34,668 nucleotides of DNA, from positions 1 to 34,668 of the forward strand of contig CAMNIW010000002.1 of the NCBI GenBank assembly GCA_946540675.1, written 5' to 3'. Below, piece after piece: positions 16,524-23,846 of the stretch. The stretch comes from an uncultured Clostridia bacterium (GTDB taxonomy: Bacteria; Bacillota; Clostridia; Christensenellales; Borkfalkiaceae). The stretch's first letter is position 1; every line of letters begins with the position of its first letter. Under the pieces are notes generated by a model that saw only the letters and a list, made by a program, of their open reading frames with translations, was not told the DNA's origin and ran no database searches. The position numbers and the translations under genes were made by a program.

Positions 16524-16575
16524 AGCCCGCCGTGTTTCGCGGAAAGCGAAAACGGCGGGCTGAACTTTTGTTTTT
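16524..16575 (+). terminator. Terminator of the rpsB-rseP operon, copy 1 of a dispersed element
   Basis: A 17/16-nt stem (agcccgccgtgtttcgc / gcgaaaacggcgggct, one bulged G) with loop ggaaa is followed by a T-rich tract (gaacttttgttttt). The same stem and flanks recur at 23847-23892. Confidence 0.92.
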
Positions 16576-16676
16576 GATTCGGACGCGGGATCTCTCCCGT
16601 TTTTATTTTTGCAAAGTGGCAAAAAATCTCTTCGACGCATAGTATATAATAACTTCCGTAAAAAGGGGGGATACTT

Positions 16677-16874
16677 ATGATAAGATGCGATTCGCTTATT
16701 CTCGGCGCGGTGATAGGCGCGGCGGCAATACTCGCTCTCACAAAAGAAAAGGCGGTAAGACCGCCTTACGATCCGCCGTTCCCTTCTCTTCCGCCTTGCG
16801 GTTGCGGAGAAGAGAAAAAGAGACCGAAACCGCCCAAGTGCGATTGCTATTACAGGTTATACGAAAGGTATTGA
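16677..16874 (+). CDS. Small single-TM protein with Pro- and Cys-rich tail
   Basis: 65 aa. A strong ribosome binding site (aaaggggggat) precedes the ATG and a TATAAT lies at 16645-16650 without a good -35. The N-terminus has one hydrophobic helix (LILGAVIGAAAILAL, residues 7-21). The tail is proline- and lysine-rich with Cys residues in PCGCGEE and KCDCYYRLYERY, four in all after the helix. It has its own terminator right after the stop. I do not recognise the family. The missing -35 could mean an alternative sigma factor. It might be a spore or envelope component, but nothing in the sequence proves it. Confidence 0.75.
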   Translation: MIRCDSLILGAVIGAAAILALTKEKAVRPPYDPPFPSLPPCGCGEEKKRPKPPKCDCYYRLYERY

Positions 16875-16876
16875 AA

Positions 16877-16914
16877 GGGGTTGCCGCGTTCTCGCGGCAA
16901 CCCCCGAATTTTTA
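16877..16914. terminator. Bidirectional terminator between two small convergent genes
   Basis: ggggttgccgcg (16877-16888) / cgcggcaacccc (16893-16904), 12 bp with a 4-nt loop. On the plus strand it is followed by cgaattttta and on the minus strand by ttttc. Confidence 0.92.
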
Positions 16915-16929
16915 TCCGATTTAGTCAAA

Positions 16930-17379
16930 TTATTCCGCTTGGGCGTTGTCGTTGACTTCCGCATTGCAATTACGGCTCTGATAGATAAGTCCGAATATTC
17001 CGCCGAGCACGGGGAATACGGTGGACGTGAGCGCGCCGAGCACTATGTTTATGATGTGCAATTTTTTGCTGCAGGTCCCCTCACTGAACGCTTTATACGC
17101 TTTCCCCGCGAATATTCTCAATACCAAGCCGGCGGCTATATAGATCAACGAGAAGATGATAAAGACTATGCCCATGGCGACGAGAACTTCACCTGTCAAA
17201 GCGACGGTTTCGCCGAAATTATCATAGGTCTGCCCGTTAAGCAAGGACGGATCGGCTATGGCGGCGACGCCCGAAGAGATCATAAATATTCCTGAGAATA
17301 TACATATAGCCATACAGACTATAAATATCGTGGAGAATATTTTTGCGAGTTTGTACATAATTTGGGTTGCTTTTTTCAT
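16930..17379 (-). CDS. Small membrane protein of unknown function
   Basis: 149 aa. The ribosome binding site aaggagag lies 6 nt before the ATG. Hydrophobic stretches occur at about residues 14-40, 65-92 and 108-133 (IVLGALTSTVFPVLGGIFGLIY), suggesting three or four helices. The C-terminus is polar (NCNAEVNDNAQAE). There is no enzyme motif, and I do not recognise the family. The layout resembles generic DUF4064-like membrane proteins, but I would not assign it. It lies 34 nt downstream of pyrR in the same direction. The A/T-rich gap has TATAAT-like sequences, so it may be co-transcribed or have its own promoter. Confidence 0.8.
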   Translation of the reverse strand: MKKATQIMYKLAKIFSTIFIVCMAICIFSGIFMISSGVAAIADPSLLNGQTYDNFGETVALTGEVLVAMGIVFIIFSLIYIAAGLVLRIFAGKAYKAFSEGTCSKKLHIINIVLGALTSTVFPVLGGIFGLIYQSRNCNAEVNDNAQAE

Positions 17380-17413
17380 AATGTCTCTCCTTTTTTATAA
17401 TTATATAATATAA

Positions 17414-17941
17414 TTATTTTTCATAGATGGAAATATTGGTCACTCCGTCGGTTTCGGCGAGTTTTACAACGATTTTTTCTTTGAGAGAAGACGGAACGTT
17501 TTTCCCGACGAAGTCGGCGCGGATAGGCAGTTCCCTGTGCCCCCTGTCGACGAGCACGGCGAGTTTTATACTGCTGGCTCTCCCTGCGGAAAAGACGGCG
17601 TCTATCGCGGCTCTGGTAGTCCTGCCGGTAAAGAGAACGTCGTCCACCAGAATAACGTCTTTGCCTTCGACCTGTTCTTTTTTAAGTCCGCCGTCCACTT
17701 CGACTTCTTCCTTTCTGTCGTCGCGGTAGTGGGTTATGTCGAGTTCGTAGACGGGTATGGAAATTCCCGAACTCTGTTTTACGTTTTCGCTTATTATGCC
17801 GGCAAGCGGAACGCCGCGCGTTTTTATGCCGACAAGCGCGAGATTGCCGAGATTTTCCGTTCTTTCGATTATCTCGTAGGAAAGTCTTGTCAGCGCGCGT
17901 TTAACGGCGGTTTCGTCAAAAAGTTCGGTTTTGAATTTCAT
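17414..17941 (-). CDS. pyrR: Bifunctional pyr operon attenuator and uracil phosphoribosyltransferase
   Basis: 175 aa, normal for PyrR. It has the PRPP motif VILVDDVLFTGRTTRAA (about residue 94), the N-terminal LVGIKTRGVPLA segment and the VDRGHRELPIRADFVGKNVP block that is specific to the PyrR group. In B. subtilis it binds pyr leader RNA with UMP to promote termination, and it has weak UPRTase activity. The gene is not beside the pyr operon, which lies about 13 kb away on the other strand. The pyr operon's own leader is outside the window, so its target cannot be checked. Ribosome binding site ggggtga. Confidence 0.96.
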   Translation of the reverse strand: MKFKTELFDETAVKRALTRLSYEIIERTENLGNLALVGIKTRGVPLAGIISENVKQSSGISIPVYELDITHYRDDRKEEVEVDGGLKKEQVEGKDVILVDDVLFTGRTTRAAIDAVFSAGRASSIKLAVLVDRGHRELPIRADFVGKNVPSSLKEKIVVKLAETDGVTNISIYEK

Positions 17942-17954
17942 ATTTCACCCCAAA

Positions 17955-18018
17955 AGCCCGTCGGGGCAAACGTTACCCGCGACAGGCTAATTATAACATA
18001 TAATTTTATATAAAACAA
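17955..18018 (-). promoter_or_regulatory. pyrR promoter and overlapping GC-rich palindrome
   Basis: Minus strand TTGTTT (18018-18013), 17-nt spacer, TATAAT (17995-17990). Immediately downstream is an imperfect inverted repeat, agcctgtcgcggg...cccgacgggct (17988-17955), followed by tttt. It spans the likely transcription start and ends 14 nt before the pyrR ATG. It could be an operator or leader hairpin. The PyrR-binding loop consensus is not obvious. Confidence 0.65.
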
Positions 18019-18031
18019 GGGTTTTTCGTTT

Positions 18032-18871
18032 TTATACGGAGAAAGACGGCAAAACCGCTCCCGAATAAGCGCGGACTATATAGTCGTAGACGGCTTTCGT
18101 CTTCAAAGCGGCGACGAGAACTTTTATCTTTTCGGCGTTTTCGTTGCCCGCTTTAACGGCTATTATGTTGGCGTAAAGGAGAGCGGCTTCGCTTTCCGCG
18201 TTTTCGGAAGCGAGCGCGTCCTTGACGTTGAGCCCCGCGGCGAGAGCGTAGTTGCCGTTTATCACCGCGAGAGTGCCGTCGGCGGATTCTTTTAACTGCG
18301 CGGGGATTATCGACGCTTCGGCAAGTATTATTTCGTTGCCGTTTTTATCGGCGATGTCCTTGTCCGAAAGAGAATCGGAAGCCTTGACGCCGTCTTTAAG
18401 GGTTATAAATCCTTCCTGACCGAGAACGAACAGAGCGCGCGTGCAGTTGCTTCCGTCGCTCGGTATAATTATCTTTTTGCCCGTCTTGCCCTGAGCCGCG
18501 TAGTCTTCCTTTGTCACGTTTTTGCCGTACAGACCGAGCGGTTCGTAATGTATCTTGTCCACGGCGACGAGATGAGTGCCGTTTTGCCTGTTGAAGTCGG
18601 TAAGATAGGGTTCGTGCTGGAAGTAGTTTGCGTCGAGATCGCCTTGTTCGAGCGCGGTGTCGGGAAGAACGTAGTCGTCGAATATCTTTATTTTGAGAGT
18701 ATAGCCCTTATCTTTAAGGACGTCCTTTACCTGTTCGAGAATCTCGGCGTGCGGCGTGGAAGACGCGCCGACGACTATTGTCTTTTCGTCTTTTTTGCCG
18801 CAGGAACCGAGAGATAAGACGAGCCCTGCCGCGAGTATCGCCGATACGGCGAACGCAATAAACTTTTTCAT
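18032..18871 (-). CDS. metQ: Methionine ABC transporter substrate-binding lipoprotein
   Basis: 279 aa. A lipoprotein signal peptide with lipobox LSLGSC (Cys about residue 28) anchors it outside the membrane. The NlpA/MetQ family pattern follows: VVGASSTPHAEILE, the DYVLPDTALEQGDLDANYFQH region that shapes the methionine site, and the NYALAAGL motif. It delivers L- or D-methionine to MetNI. The ribosome binding site is aaggag. It is the third gene of the metNIQ operon, 14 nt after metI. The T-box at the operon head with a Met specifier supports the substrate call. Confidence 0.95.
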   Translation of the reverse strand: MKKFIAFAVSAILAAGLVLSLGSCGKKDEKTIVVGASSTPHAEILEQVKDVLKDKGYTLKIKIFDDYVLPDTALEQGDLDANYFQHEPYLTDFNRQNGTHLVAVDKIHYEPLGLYGKNVTKEDYAAQGKTGKKIIIPSDGSNCTRALFVLGQEGFITLKDGVKASDSLSDKDIADKNGNEIILAEASIIPAQLKESADGTLAVINGNYALAAGLNVKDALASENAESEAALLYANIIAVKAGNENAEKIKVLVAALKTKAVYDYIVRAYSGAVLPSFSV

Positions 18872-18885
18872 TTTTTGTTCTCCTT

Positions 18886-19560
18886 TTAATTTATTCTTTT
18901 ATCGGTCTTTCTCGAAACGAGCATACCGAGTTCTTGTATTGCCTGTACCACGATCACGATTATCGCCACGGCTATCCATATTACGTCGCGGTTTCCGCGT
19001 TGGTATCCGTAGGTGACGGCTATCGCTCCGAGTCCGCCGCCCCCTATCGTCGCCGCCATCGCGGAATATCCGAGAACGGTGACCGCGGATATGACCGCGC
19101 CCGTTATAAGCGACGGCTTCGATTCGGGAAGATATACTTTGCGGATTATTTCGAAGTCGCTCGCGCCCATCGCCCGCGCGGCTTCTATCACGCCGCGGTC
19201 GGTTTCTTTAAGCGACGATTCGACCATTCTCGCCACGTACGGAGCGGCGGCTATGACGAGCATTACTATCATCGCCTTATTTCCGAGCCCCGTCCCGACT
19301 ATGACTCTCGCCGCAGGCAAAAACGCGACCATAAGTATGATAAAGGGGAAACTTCTCAGCACGTTGACGATAAACCCGAGCGTTTTGTTGAGCCACGGTA
19401 CGGGTTTAAGTCCGTTTTTGTCGGTCGCGCACAGGATTATCCCCAGCGGAAGACCTATCGCGTAGGCTATCGCCGTGGAAAGTGCGGTCATATACGTCGT
19501 TTCCCACAACCCCGTCAGTATCGTTCCGTCTTCAAACAGAGTTTTCAGCATTTGACTCAT
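18886..19560 (-). CDS. metI: Methionine ABC transporter permease
   Basis: 224 aa with about five TM helices, the MetI size. The binding-protein-dependent permease EAA loop is present as EAARAMGASDFEIIRKVYLPES. NVLRSFPFIILMV and the C-terminal GGGGLGAIAVTYGYQRG are typical of MetI. The start overlaps the metN stop by 4 nt (ATGA), with aaggag inside metN, so translation is coupled. Confidence 0.96.
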   Translation of the reverse strand: MSQMLKTLFEDGTILTGLWETTYMTALSTAIAYAIGLPLGIILCATDKNGLKPVPWLNKTLGFIVNVLRSFPFIILMVAFLPAARVIVGTGLGNKAMIVMLVIAAAPYVARMVESSLKETDRGVIEAARAMGASDFEIIRKVYLPESKPSLITGAVISAVTVLGYSAMAATIGGGGLGAIAVTYGYQRGNRDVIWIAVAIIVIVVQAIQELGMLVSRKTDKRIN

Positions 19561-20561
19561 AATCGTTTTTCTCCTTTTTCCGCCACGAATTTCACGTTGT
19601 TTCCGACGAGAAAATCTCTCGTCTTTTCAAATTCTTCCCGTCCGCCCGAAAGGGTAAAGACGAGATGCCCGAAAATCTTGCCGTTTATGTCTTTGGTATC
19701 CGCAAAAACTATGTTTACGGCGACCCCTTTTTTTATGGCGAGATCGGATATTATCGGCATAGCCGAACCTTTTCCGTCGAAGATGAGCCTGAATTTATAA
19801 CCGTCGCCCGCGTTCATCGACTTTACGAGATCGGGCAAAACGAGTTCTTTCGCCGTATCCGACTTCGGATCGGAGAACACGTCGGCGACTTTCCCGACTT
19901 CGGCTATTTTGCCGTCGCATATCACCGCGACTTTATCGCAAATGCGTTCTATCACCTTCATTTCGTGCGTGATCATTATTACGGTCACGCCGAATTTTGC
20001 GTTCACGTCCTTTATAAGCGAGAGTATGGATTCCGTCGTCGCCCTGTCGAGCGCGCTCGTCGCTTCGTCGCACAAAAGGTATTTCGGGTTGGTGGCGAGC
20101 GCCCGCGCTATCGCGACCCGCTGTTTTTGTCCGCCCGAAAGTTGCGACGGATACGCCTTGTTTTTATCTTCGAGCCCGACGAGAGAGAGAAGTTCTTTTA
20201 CGCGTTTTTCGGCGTCCGCCCGTTTTACTTTCGCGAGTTCGAGCGGGAAGCGGACGTTTTCTTCGACGGTGCGCTGTTCCAGAAGGTTGAACCCCTGAAA
20301 GATCATACCCGCGTTGCGGCGGATCTCGCGCAGTCTTTTCGGGCTCGCTTTCGTCACGTCTTCGCCGTCTATAAGGACTTTGCCCGAAGTCGGGCGTTCG
20401 AGCATATTTATGCACCTTACGAGCGTTGATTTCCCCGCGCCCGAAAGGCCTATTATGCCGAAAATCTCTCCGTCTTCGACGGTCAGGTTTACGCCTGTCA
20501 GCGCGGCGACGTCGCCGCGCGCCGTGCGGTAAGTTTTGTTTACGTCTATCAGTTCTATCAC
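19557..20561 (-). CDS. metN: Methionine ABC transporter ATP-binding protein
   Basis: 334 aa. It has Walker A GLSGAGKST (about residue 37), the Q-loop, signature LSGGQKQRVAIARAL, Walker B YLLCDEATSALD and the H-loop ITHEM. The last 80 residues form the ferredoxin-like NIL domain that binds methionine for trans-inhibition, seen as FRLIFDGKGSAMPIISDLA. The start codon is GTG at 20561 with aaggag upstream, and it follows directly after the T-box terminator. It powers methionine import with metI and metQ. Confidence 0.96.
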   Translation of the reverse strand: MIELIDVNKTYRTARGDVAALTGVNLTVEDGEIFGIIGLSGAGKSTLVRCINMLERPTSGKVLIDGEDVTKASPKRLREIRRNAGMIFQGFNLLEQRTVEENVRFPLELAKVKRADAEKRVKELLSLVGLEDKNKAYPSQLSGGQKQRVAIARALATNPKYLLCDEATSALDRATTESILSLIKDVNAKFGVTVIMITHEMKVIERICDKVAVICDGKIAEVGKVADVFSDPKSDTAKELVLPDLVKSMNAGDGYKFRLIFDGKGSAMPIISDLAIKKGVAVNIVFADTKDINGKIFGHLVFTLSGGREEFEKTRDFLVGNNVKFVAEKGEKRL

Positions 20562-20583
20562 GGTAAACTCCTTTTTCGGGAAA

Positions 20584-20881
20584 TAAAAAAACCCCGTCCT
20601 TAAACATAAGGACGGGAAAACAATATCTCCGTGGTACCACCTTAATTCGCCTTCTTCTCGCGAAGAAAACCTTATCGAGTACGCCGCTTCGAAACAAATC
20701 TCGGCTTGATACTCTGCCGCTTTTACGGGCGGACCCGTCGCAGACTAAAACTTTCATATTCGCCTGCGCCGCTCCGAGACCATGTTCGTCCGTAGGCGTC
20801 TTGCCCCTTTCACCGATACGGGGTTTCTCTGTGCGACGACTTGCGGAGTACTCTTCTCTTCATTGCGTTTGATATTTAATT
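20584..20881 (-). promoter_or_regulatory. T-box leader with methionine specifier controlling metNIQ
   Basis: About 300 nt of leader. The T-box sequence aaggtggtaccacgg is at about 20643-20629 (minus strand). The terminator stem cccgtcctta/taaggacggg (20616-20593) with a long T run follows. Stem I has the AG-bulge/loop-E sequence gaagagaagagta, and the specifier loop reads gaac-AUG-g at 20787-20780. AUG is the methionine codon, which agrees with the transporter downstream. Uncharged tRNA-Met should stabilise the antiterminator and switch the operon on. Confidence 0.95.
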
Positions 20882-20887
20882 GCGCCT

Positions 20888-20916
20888 ATTGTACGATAAA
20901 AAATTCATCTTGTCAA
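20888..20916 (-). promoter_or_regulatory. metNIQ promoter
   Basis: Minus strand TTGACA (20916-20911), 17-nt spacer, TACAAT (20893-20888), placed just before the T-box Stem I. Confidence 0.88.
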
Positions 20917-21024
20917 GCGTTTAAGGGTGTTTTCGCGACAAAAAAAGTCGCGACGCGTCAAAAAGTTATCAAATACGCCCCGTCCGCATATAGTATAATG
21001 AATAAAAAAGCGGGAAGTGGTTTT

Positions 21025-21951
21025 ATGTCTGCAAAGAGCAGGATAGCGCTCGTTTCGGAATGCGTTCAGGGGTTTTCGGTCGGCGGAAGCGTACGCGGAG
21101 TCGCCCGTACCGAAAAAGGAAAAGACGGAATAGTCCTTTCCGTTTCGCTCGTTCGCCTTGCGCCCGTGACGTACGGCAAATATCTCGCGTGCTATCTCGG
21201 CGGCGGTTTTTATAAAGCCGTTTTGTCCGATCTGTCGGGCGGAAAGTTTCTTCTTCCGAACGGCGCGGAAGAAGGCGGAGCGTTTGCCGTAGTGTACGTC
21301 GGCGACGGGTATAAGACGGTGGCTGTCGGCGGCTTCGGGAAAGACGTCGGAGCAAAGGAGTTTGAAGAATATGCGGAGATGTACGAAAAGGCTGGCGGTA
21401 AACGTCCGCAGGAGAAGGGCGGCGAAGAGAAGAAATACGACGACGAAGCGGTAGCGACCGAAAATTATTACGGCTATCCCGACGTGGACGCGGGCAGCCT
21501 TACGGTGGGGGAAGAAGATGGACAAAAAAGCGTATATGCAGGCGATACGGCTGAGCGGACTTATAGCGGAGAAAAAGAGACGGGAGAAGAAAAAGAAGAC
21601 TTCGGCGACTCTTTTCGCGCACGTTCGGGCGAGCCTTCTTATTACGAAAAGATAGAAAAGGAACTCGGCGGAATATTCGGTAAATTCCCCGAAGAGAAGT
21701 CGCTCGGACAAATGGTCGCGGGCGGCAGGTGGGCAAAGGTATCTTACGACGGCGAAAAGCACTACGTCGTGGGGGTTATCGAAGAAGACGGAAAACCGCG
21801 GTACGTATGTTTCGGCGTGCCGGGAAAATACGGAAAGCGTCCGGCGGAATTTACGGGATATTGTTCGTTTATCCCGATCTCGCCCTTCGACCTTAAAGGC
21901 GACGGCTACTGGGTGATTTTTCAGGACGCGGAAACGGGAGCCGCCCTTTAA
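21025..21951 (+). CDS. Conserved clostridial protein of unknown function (two domains with acidic linker)
   Basis: 308 aa from the ATG at 21025. The track start at 20782 runs through the T-box promoter region and is rejected. A TATAAT at 20994-20999 lies about 26 nt before the chosen ATG. The N-terminal domain (1-115) has repeated beta-like stretches with Gly. Residues 115-205 are low-complexity, rich in Glu, Lys, Gly and Tyr. The C-terminal domain (205-308) includes YVCFGVPGKYGKRP, GYCSFIPISPFDLKGDGYW and FQDAETG. I recall similar C-termini in unannotated Clostridia proteins but know no function. No membrane segment or signal peptide. Codon use matches its neighbours. Confidence 0.85.
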   Translation: MSAKSRIALVSECVQGFSVGGSVRGVARTEKGKDGIVLSVSLVRLAPVTYGKYLACYLGGGFYKAVLSDLSGGKFLLPNGAEEGGAFAVVYVGDGYKTVAVGGFGKDVGAKEFEEYAEMYEKAGGKRPQEKGGEEKKYDDEAVATENYYGYPDVDAGSLTVGEEDGQKSVYAGDTAERTYSGEKETGEEKEDFGDSFRARSGEPSYYEKIEKELGGIFGKFPEEKSLGQMVAGGRWAKVSYDGEKHYVVGVIEEDGKPRYVCFGVPGKYGKRPAEFTGYCSFIPISPFDLKGDGYWVIFQDAETGAAL

Positions 21952-21954
21952 CGC

Positions 21955-21983
21955 TTGAAATCCGTCGGGAATTATGCTATAAT
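21955..21983 (+). promoter_or_regulatory. Promoter placing the start codon at the transcription start
   Basis: TTGAAA (21955-21960), 17-nt spacer, TATAAT (21978-21983). The next ATG begins only 7 nt after the -10, the usual transcription start position. Confidence 0.85.
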
Positions 21984-21989
21984 CGCACT

Positions 21990-22250
21990 ATGGTAAAACT
22001 CTGGATAAAGATAATAAAGGAAAACAGGATAGCAAAGCAGACCGAAGTCTTTCGCGACGAGAAATTTACTTACGCGCTCTTTCAGGAATACATATCCGAA
22101 GGGTGTTACGCGCTCGACGTATCCACCCCCGTCATTATAAGAAATCACATTATGCAGTTCGCCAAGTACAACGTGGTGGAGTTCAAGGCGGGCGACTTTA
22201 TGGAGAGCGTCGATTTTGACAAGATGACCGTGGAAAATCTCAACAGATAG
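21990..22250 (+). CDS. Conserved small clostridial protein, probably translated from a leaderless mRNA
   Basis: 86 aa. It begins MVKLWIKIIKENRIAKQ, is partly amphipathic and contains TPVIIRNHIMQF and a C-terminal FMESVDFDKM. I recall related small proteins of unknown function in Clostridia that start in the same way. No signal peptide, helix-turn-helix or metal motif is evident. There is no ribosome binding site: the ATG lies 6 nt past the -10 box, so the mRNA should start at or within a base or two of the A of the ATG. No alternative in-frame start with a ribosome binding site exists before the ATG coding for Met-55. It is followed by the queT promoter. Confidence 0.85.
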   Translation: MVKLWIKIIKENRIAKQTEVFRDEKFTYALFQEYISEGCYALDVSTPVIIRNHIMQFAKYNVVEFKAGDFMESVDFDKMTVENLNR

Positions 22251-22260
22251 CCGAAATCGT

Positions 22261-22289
22261 TTGATTTATCCGCAATATTATGTTAATAT
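22261..22289 (+). promoter_or_regulatory. queT promoter
   Basis: TTGATT (22261-22266), 17-nt spacer, TAATAT (22284-22289). Transcription would begin near 22296, the first bases of the riboswitch. Confidence 0.75.
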
Positions 22290-22295
22290 AGACAA

Positions 22296-22334
22296 AGAAG
22301 GTTTTCGGAAAACACTTCAATAAAAAAACCGAGG
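22296..22334 (+). promoter_or_regulatory. Compact preQ1-I riboswitch
   Basis: An H-type pseudoknot can be drawn in 39 nt: P1 gaag (22297-22300) / cttc (22315-22318), L1 gtttt, P2 cgg (22306-22308) / ccg (22329-22331), and an A-rich tail aataaaaaaa between them. This has the same order and size as the class I preQ1 aptamer. The 3' strand of P2 runs into the ribosome binding site gagg, so ligand binding would block translation of queT. Fit to the downstream gene raises confidence; exact class consensus bases should be checked with a covariance model. Confidence 0.8.
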
Positions 22335-22340
22335 TAAAAA

Positions 22341-22853
22341 ATGAATAAGTTTTCCACGAAGATGTTGTGCAGGGCAGGTATTATCGCGGCGTTGTATATA
22401 GTATTGACTCTTATCAATCCTATATCGTTCGGTCCCGTTCAGATGCGGGTTTCCGAAATGCTGGTAATTCTGCCGCTTTTTTATGTCGAGAGTATTCCCG
22501 CGCTGTTTATAGGCTGCGCGCTGTCCGATATAATCGGCGGATTCGGGTATATAGATATGCTTATCGGCGGCGGAGCTACCCTTCTCGCGGCGATAGCGAC
22601 CTATATAATAGGAAAGGCGATAAAAAACGTGTGGGCGCGGTTTTTCGTAGGCGCGCTTCCGCCCGTTTTGTTCAACGCTTTTCTCATTCCGATAATTTTT
22701 CTGCTCATACCCGAAGCGACCGATCAGACTTATATGTTCAACGTGATGACCGTAGGGGTCGGGGAACTGCTTTCGGTATACGTATTCGGAGCGGTCGTAT
22801 ATTTTGCGATAGTGAGATTGCAAAAGACAAAGGCGGGCAATCTGTTTTCGTGA
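22341..22853 (+). CDS. queT: QueT family queuosine-precursor transporter (ECF substrate-binding component)
   Basis: 170 aa with five or six hydrophobic segments. The family signature VQMRVSEMLVILPLF is at about residue 33, followed by IPALFIGCALSDIIGG and a GGATLLAAIATYIIG stretch. QueT proteins are proposed S components of energy-coupling factor importers for queuine or preQ1-type precursors. The riboswitch directly upstream supports this. No EcfA or EcfT is adjacent, so it would use a shared ECF module encoded elsewhere. The start codon follows gagg, 9 nt upstream, which is part of the riboswitch. Confidence 0.92.
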   Translation: MNKFSTKMLCRAGIIAALYIVLTLINPISFGPVQMRVSEMLVILPLFYVESIPALFIGCALSDIIGGFGYIDMLIGGGATLLAAIATYIIGKAIKNVWARFFVGALPPVLFNAFLIPIIFLLIPEATDQTYMFNVMTVGVGELLSVYVFGAVVYFAIVRLQKTKAGNLFS

Positions 22854-22877
22854 CGGAAAGATGAAAATTCGGTTTAC

Positions 22878-22902
22878 GGGCGGTCGCTTGCCGCGACCGC
22901 CC
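22878..22902 (+). terminator. Hairpin after queT
   Basis: gggcggtcgc (22878-22887) / gcgaccgccc (22893-22902), 10 bp with a 5-nt loop. It is followed only by gccgtgtttgtt, so it is a weak or bidirectional terminator. Confidence 0.65.
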
Positions 22903-22912
22903 GCCGTGTTTG

Positions 22913-22941
22913 TTGACAAGATTTTCCGCCTATGATAAAAT
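22913..22941 (+). promoter_or_regulatory. mscS promoter
   Basis: TTGACA (22913-22918), 17-nt spacer, TAAAAT (22936-22941), about 36 nt before the mscS start. Confidence 0.85.
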
Positions 22942-22977
22942 ATCGGTGAAAATAAAATATTTCGCAGGTGACTGATT

Positions 22978-23796
22978 ATGGACTGGAACTGGGATAGTTT
23001 TTGGGCGGCGATAAGCGAGTGGTGCGCCAATACGGGCGTCAAAATTCTCATAGCGCTCATCATTCTCATAATTTCCTTTACGGTGATAAACGTATTCACC
23101 AAAAGAATGAGAAAGCGCGCCGAAAAAAAGAATAAGGAAAACAAGACGGTAGTAAAGACCTTCGCTTATATTTTAAGGATAACGCTTAAAATTCTGGTCG
23201 TTATAGCGCTTATCGGCTATCTCGGACTGGATACCAGCGGCATATCCGCGCTGATAGCGGCGCTCGGCGTAGGGGTCGGACTTGCCGTCAACGGCACTCT
23301 TTCCAACTTCGCGGGCGGCATTATGATAATTATGACCAAGCCTTTCCGCGACGACGACTATATCTCGGCGTGCGGTTACGAAGGGACGGTCGAAGACATC
23401 AAGATAATACATACCAAGATCCGCACTTTCGACAACAAGGTGATATATCTTCCCAACGGCACTCTTTCCACTTCCACGATAGTCAACTTTACCGAGAAGG
23501 ATTTGAGAAGGGTAGACCATAAGTTCTCGATTTCTTACGAAAACGATTTCGGAAAGGCGAAGGAAATAATCAAAAAGGTCGCGGAAGAAAACGAACTCGT
23601 TCTTCGCGACCCCGAAGTCACCGTCGGCATAGCGGCTCACGGACAAAACTCGATAGAGATATTCGCAAGGGCGTGGTGCAAGACCGAAAATTATTGGCCG
23701 GTATACAATTATATGCTCGAAGCGGTAAAAAAGGCGTTTGACGAAAACGGCATACAGATACCGTATAATCAGGTGGACGTACATATAAAGCAGTGA
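22978..23796 (+). CDS. mscS: Small-conductance mechanosensitive channel
   Basis: 272 aa, close to E. coli MscS (286). It opens under membrane tension to release solutes during osmotic downshock. Two N-terminal hydrophobic segments precede the pore helix, seen as the Gly/Ala-rich ISALIAALGVGVGLAVNGTL (about 90-109), followed by FAGGIMIIMTKPFRDDDYI and the beta domain with VIYLPNG. The ribosome binding site is aggtga. It is monocistronic, between its own promoter and the terminator at 23847. Confidence 0.95.
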   Translation: MDWNWDSFWAAISEWCANTGVKILIALIILIISFTVINVFTKRMRKRAEKKNKENKTVVKTFAYILRITLKILVVIALIGYLGLDTSGISALIAALGVGVGLAVNGTLSNFAGGIMIIMTKPFRDDDYISACGYEGTVEDIKIIHTKIRTFDNKVIYLPNGTLSTSTIVNFTEKDLRRVDHKFSISYENDFGKAKEIIKKVAEENELVLRDPEVTVGIAAHGQNSIEIFARAWCKTENYWPVYNYMLEAVKKAFDENGIQIPYNQVDVHIKQ

Positions 23797-23846
23797 TTTT
23801 TCCGTTAAAAATATAACCCGTTTCTTCTGTTTTTATTTATAAAGAA

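Noticed and set aside
20782-21024. N-terminal extension of the 21025 gene
   Set aside because: It would overlap the divergent T-box leader and metN promoter, and a TATAAT lies inside it.
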